Position numbers and translations under genes: made by a program. A DNA stretch of 64,000 nt from Paenibacillus sabinae T27 (GTDB lineage Bacteria; Bacillota; Bacilli; Paenibacillales; Paenibacillaceae): the NCBI RefSeq assembly GCF_000612505.1, contig NZ_CP004078.1, positions 1,848,001-1,912,000 of the forward strand, written 5' to 3'. Below the pieces are notes generated by a model. That model ran no database searches, was not told where the DNA came from, and saw nothing but the letters and a program-made list of their open reading frames with translations. Below, in pieces: positions 62,412 through 64,000 of this stretch (within the stretch, counting starts at the first letter, position 1; every line of letters starts with the position of its first letter).

Positions 62412-64000
62412 ATGAGCCCTTTCGTGCATCTGCATGTGCACAGCGAATACAGTTTATTGGACGGGGCGGCGCGCATTGCCGATCTGGTGCGCCGGGCCGG
62501 CGAACACGGCATGAAGTCGCTGGCGCTGACCGATCACGGAGTGATGTACGGGGCGATCCCTTTTTATAAAGCGTGCAAGGAGAACGGCATCAAGCCGATC
62601 ATCGGCTGCGAGGTGTATCTGACGGCGGGCTCGCGCCGCGAACGCGGCAGCCGCAAGGATCAGCCGATCTATCACCTGATCCTGCTGGCCCGGAACGAAG
62701 AAGGCTATCGAAATCTGATGAGGCTCGTTACCATCGGCCAACTGGAAGGCTATCACTATAAGCCGAGAATCGACATAGAAGCCCTTGCCGCGCATGCGGA
62801 GGGCCTTATTTGTCTAAGCGCCTGTCTCGGCGGAGAGGTGCCGCAGCATCTGCTCTACGGGCGGGACGGTGAGGCGAAGAAGGCGGCGCTGCGATACAAG
62901 GAGATCTTCGGCGGAGACTTCTATCTGGAGCTTCAGGATCACGGAATGTCCGAGCAGAAAAGAGTGAATCCGAAGCTGATCGCCCTCGCCGAAGAAACCG
63001 GCATCCCTCTGGTGGCCACCAACGATGTGCATTATCTGTCTCGGGAGGATTCCGAGGTTCAGGACGTGCTGATCTGCATCGGAACGGGGAAGACGGTGGA
63101 AGACGAGGACCGGCTGCAAATCGGAACGGATCAGCTTTATCTTAAGAGCGGCGAGGAAATGGCCGCGCTGTTTCCGCATGTCCCGGAGGCTGTTGCCAAC
63201 ACGGCAGTCATCGCTGAACGGTGCAATCTGGAGCTGGAATTTGGCAAGCACATACTGCCCGCCTACTCCCCGCTGCCGGAAGGACTGGATGCCGCCGCCT
63301 ATTTAAGGCGGCTGTGCGAAGCCGGCCTTGAAGAACGCTACAAAGACACTCCCCGGTGGGAATCGGAGGAGAGCCGGAGGCTTGCAGAAGAGCGGCTGTC
63401 CTATGAGCTGGGCGTTATCGAGACGATGGGCTTCTCCGATTATTTTCTGATTGTCTGGGATTTTATCGCCTTCTGCCACAGAGAAGGCATTGCGACAGGA
63501 CCGGGGAGGGGCTCGTCCGCCGGAAGCCTCACCGCCTACTGCCTGCGCATTACGGATGTCGATCCGCTGAAGTATAATCTGTTGTTCGAACGCTTCCTGA
63601 ACCCCGAGCGGATTACGATGCCCGATATCGATATCGATTTCAGCGACGAGCGCCGCGACGAGGTCATCTCGTATGTCTCCGGCAAATACGGCGAAGAGCA
63701 TGTCGCTCAGATCATTACGTTCGGAACCCTGGCGGCTCGGGCGGCGGTCCGAGACGTGGGACGGGCGCTGAACCTTCCCTACGGGGATGTGGACAAAGCG
63801 GCGAAGCTGATCCCGGGGACGCTTGGCATCAGCATCGAGCGGGCGCTGGAGAGCAGTCCGGATCTTAAAGCGCTGTACGAGGGCAGCCCGAAGACCCGCG
63901 ATTTGCTCGACATGGCGATGAAGGTCGAGGGCATGCCGCGTCATGCCTCGACGCATGCCGCCGGGGTCGTTATCTCCCGGGGGCCGCTCACAGATGCGGT
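62412..64000 (+). CDS. dnaE: DNA polymerase III alpha subunit DnaE (5' part, cut by the window end)
   Basis: The first 529 codons of a replicative C-family polymerase. The PHP domain begins FVHLHVHSEYSLLDG and holds LALTDHGVMYG and ATNDVHYL; the palm domain contains GRGSSAGSLTAYCL and the catalytic aspartates in MPDIDIDFSDERRDEV. HASTHAAGVVIS lies just before the window end. The full protein should be about 1,150-1,200 residues. In low-GC Gram-positives DnaE works beside PolC in lagging-strand synthesis. AAGGAAG precedes the ATG. Confidence 0.95.
   Translation, partial: MSPFVHLHVHSEYSLLDGAARIADLVRRAGEHGMKSLALTDHGVMYGAIPFYKACKENGIKPIIGCEVYLTAGSRRERGSRKDQPIYHLILLARNEEGYRNLMRLVTIGQLEGYHYKPRIDIEALAAHAEGLICLSACLGGEVPQHLLYGRDGEAKKAALRYKEIFGGDFYLELQDHGMSEQKRVNPKLIALAEETGIPLVATNDVHYLSREDSEVQDVLICIGTGKTVEDEDRLQIGTDQLYLKSGEEMAALFPHVPEAVANTAVIAERCNLELEFGKHILPAYSPLPEGLDAAAYLRRLCEAGLEERYKDTPRWESEESRRLAEERLSYELGVIETMGFSDYFLIVWDFIAFCHREGIATGPGRGSSAGSLTAYCLRITDVDPLKYNLLFERFLNPERITMPDIDIDFSDERRDEVISYVSGKYGEEHVAQIITFGTLAARAAVRDVGRALNLPYGDVDKAAKLIPGTLGISIERALESSPDLKALYEGSPKTRDLLDMAMKVEGMPRHASTHAAGVVISRGPLTDA

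Overview
This window looks like a chromosomal stretch from an endospore-forming, low-to-moderate GC Gram-positive bacterium, most likely Paenibacillus or a close relative (inference). The signs are sporulation genes (spoVR, yhbH, cotJABC, ytrI, ytrH, an expanded yheC/yheD-type cluster), an AbrB-type regulator, the Firmicutes suf order C-D-S-U-B, strong AGGAGG-type ribosome binding sites, several TTG starts, and Bacillus-like SigA, SigE, CcpA (cre), LexA and PerR/Fur-like sites. I see no rRNA, tRNA, CRISPR array, insertion sequence or prophage.

Layout. 1-5.5 kb: spoVR, an orphan PAS histidine kinase, a DegV fatty-acid-binding protein and an AraC/GyrI-like regulator. 5.6-16 kb: a complete maltose/maltodextrin locus. 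A leftward arm carries a cytoplasmic GH13 glycosidase, a LacI-type repressor, beta-phosphoglucomutase and a GH65 maltose phosphorylase; a divergent rightward arm carries a MalEFG-type importer. Operators and cre-like sites sit on the promoters. The importer has no ATPase gene, so a shared MsmX-type ATPase elsewhere is expected. 16-22.4 kb: yhbH and small housekeeping or unknown genes, including a Dps protein. 22.5-27.9 kb: the sufCDSUB iron-sulfur cluster operon, with a PerR/Fur-like box on its -10. 28-33 kb: an unknown protein, a VOC-fold protein behind a LexA-like box, and a BmrC/BmrD-like heterodimeric ABC exporter with a possible leader ORF.

33-47 kb: two HD-GYP paralogues (one has lost the His of the HD dyad), a fused MoaD-MoaE protein, a YunD-type nucleotidase, UppP, a radical SAM protein, a CorC/HlyC membrane protein, the cotJ operon, a polysaccharide deacetylase, a CapA-like protein, AbrB and a HAD phosphatase. 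47-54 kb: the most unusual block, a six-gene leftward operon with five YheC/YheD-family ATP-grasp paralogues and one GNAT acetyltransferase, divergent from a YlbF/YheA-family gene. 55-64 kb: ytoI, then three surface-polysaccharide genes (pyruvyl transferase, flippase, GT2 glycosyltransferase) lying between ytoI and ytpI, then ytpI, ytrI, ytrH and the 5' part of dnaE, which runs off the window.

All functions are inferred from reading the sequence and recalled family features; no database search was run. The best candidates for something undescribed are the ATP-grasp/GNAT array, the possible leader peptide before the ABC exporter, the terminator-like hairpin inside the GH13 leader, and the LexA-like box in front of a VOC protein.
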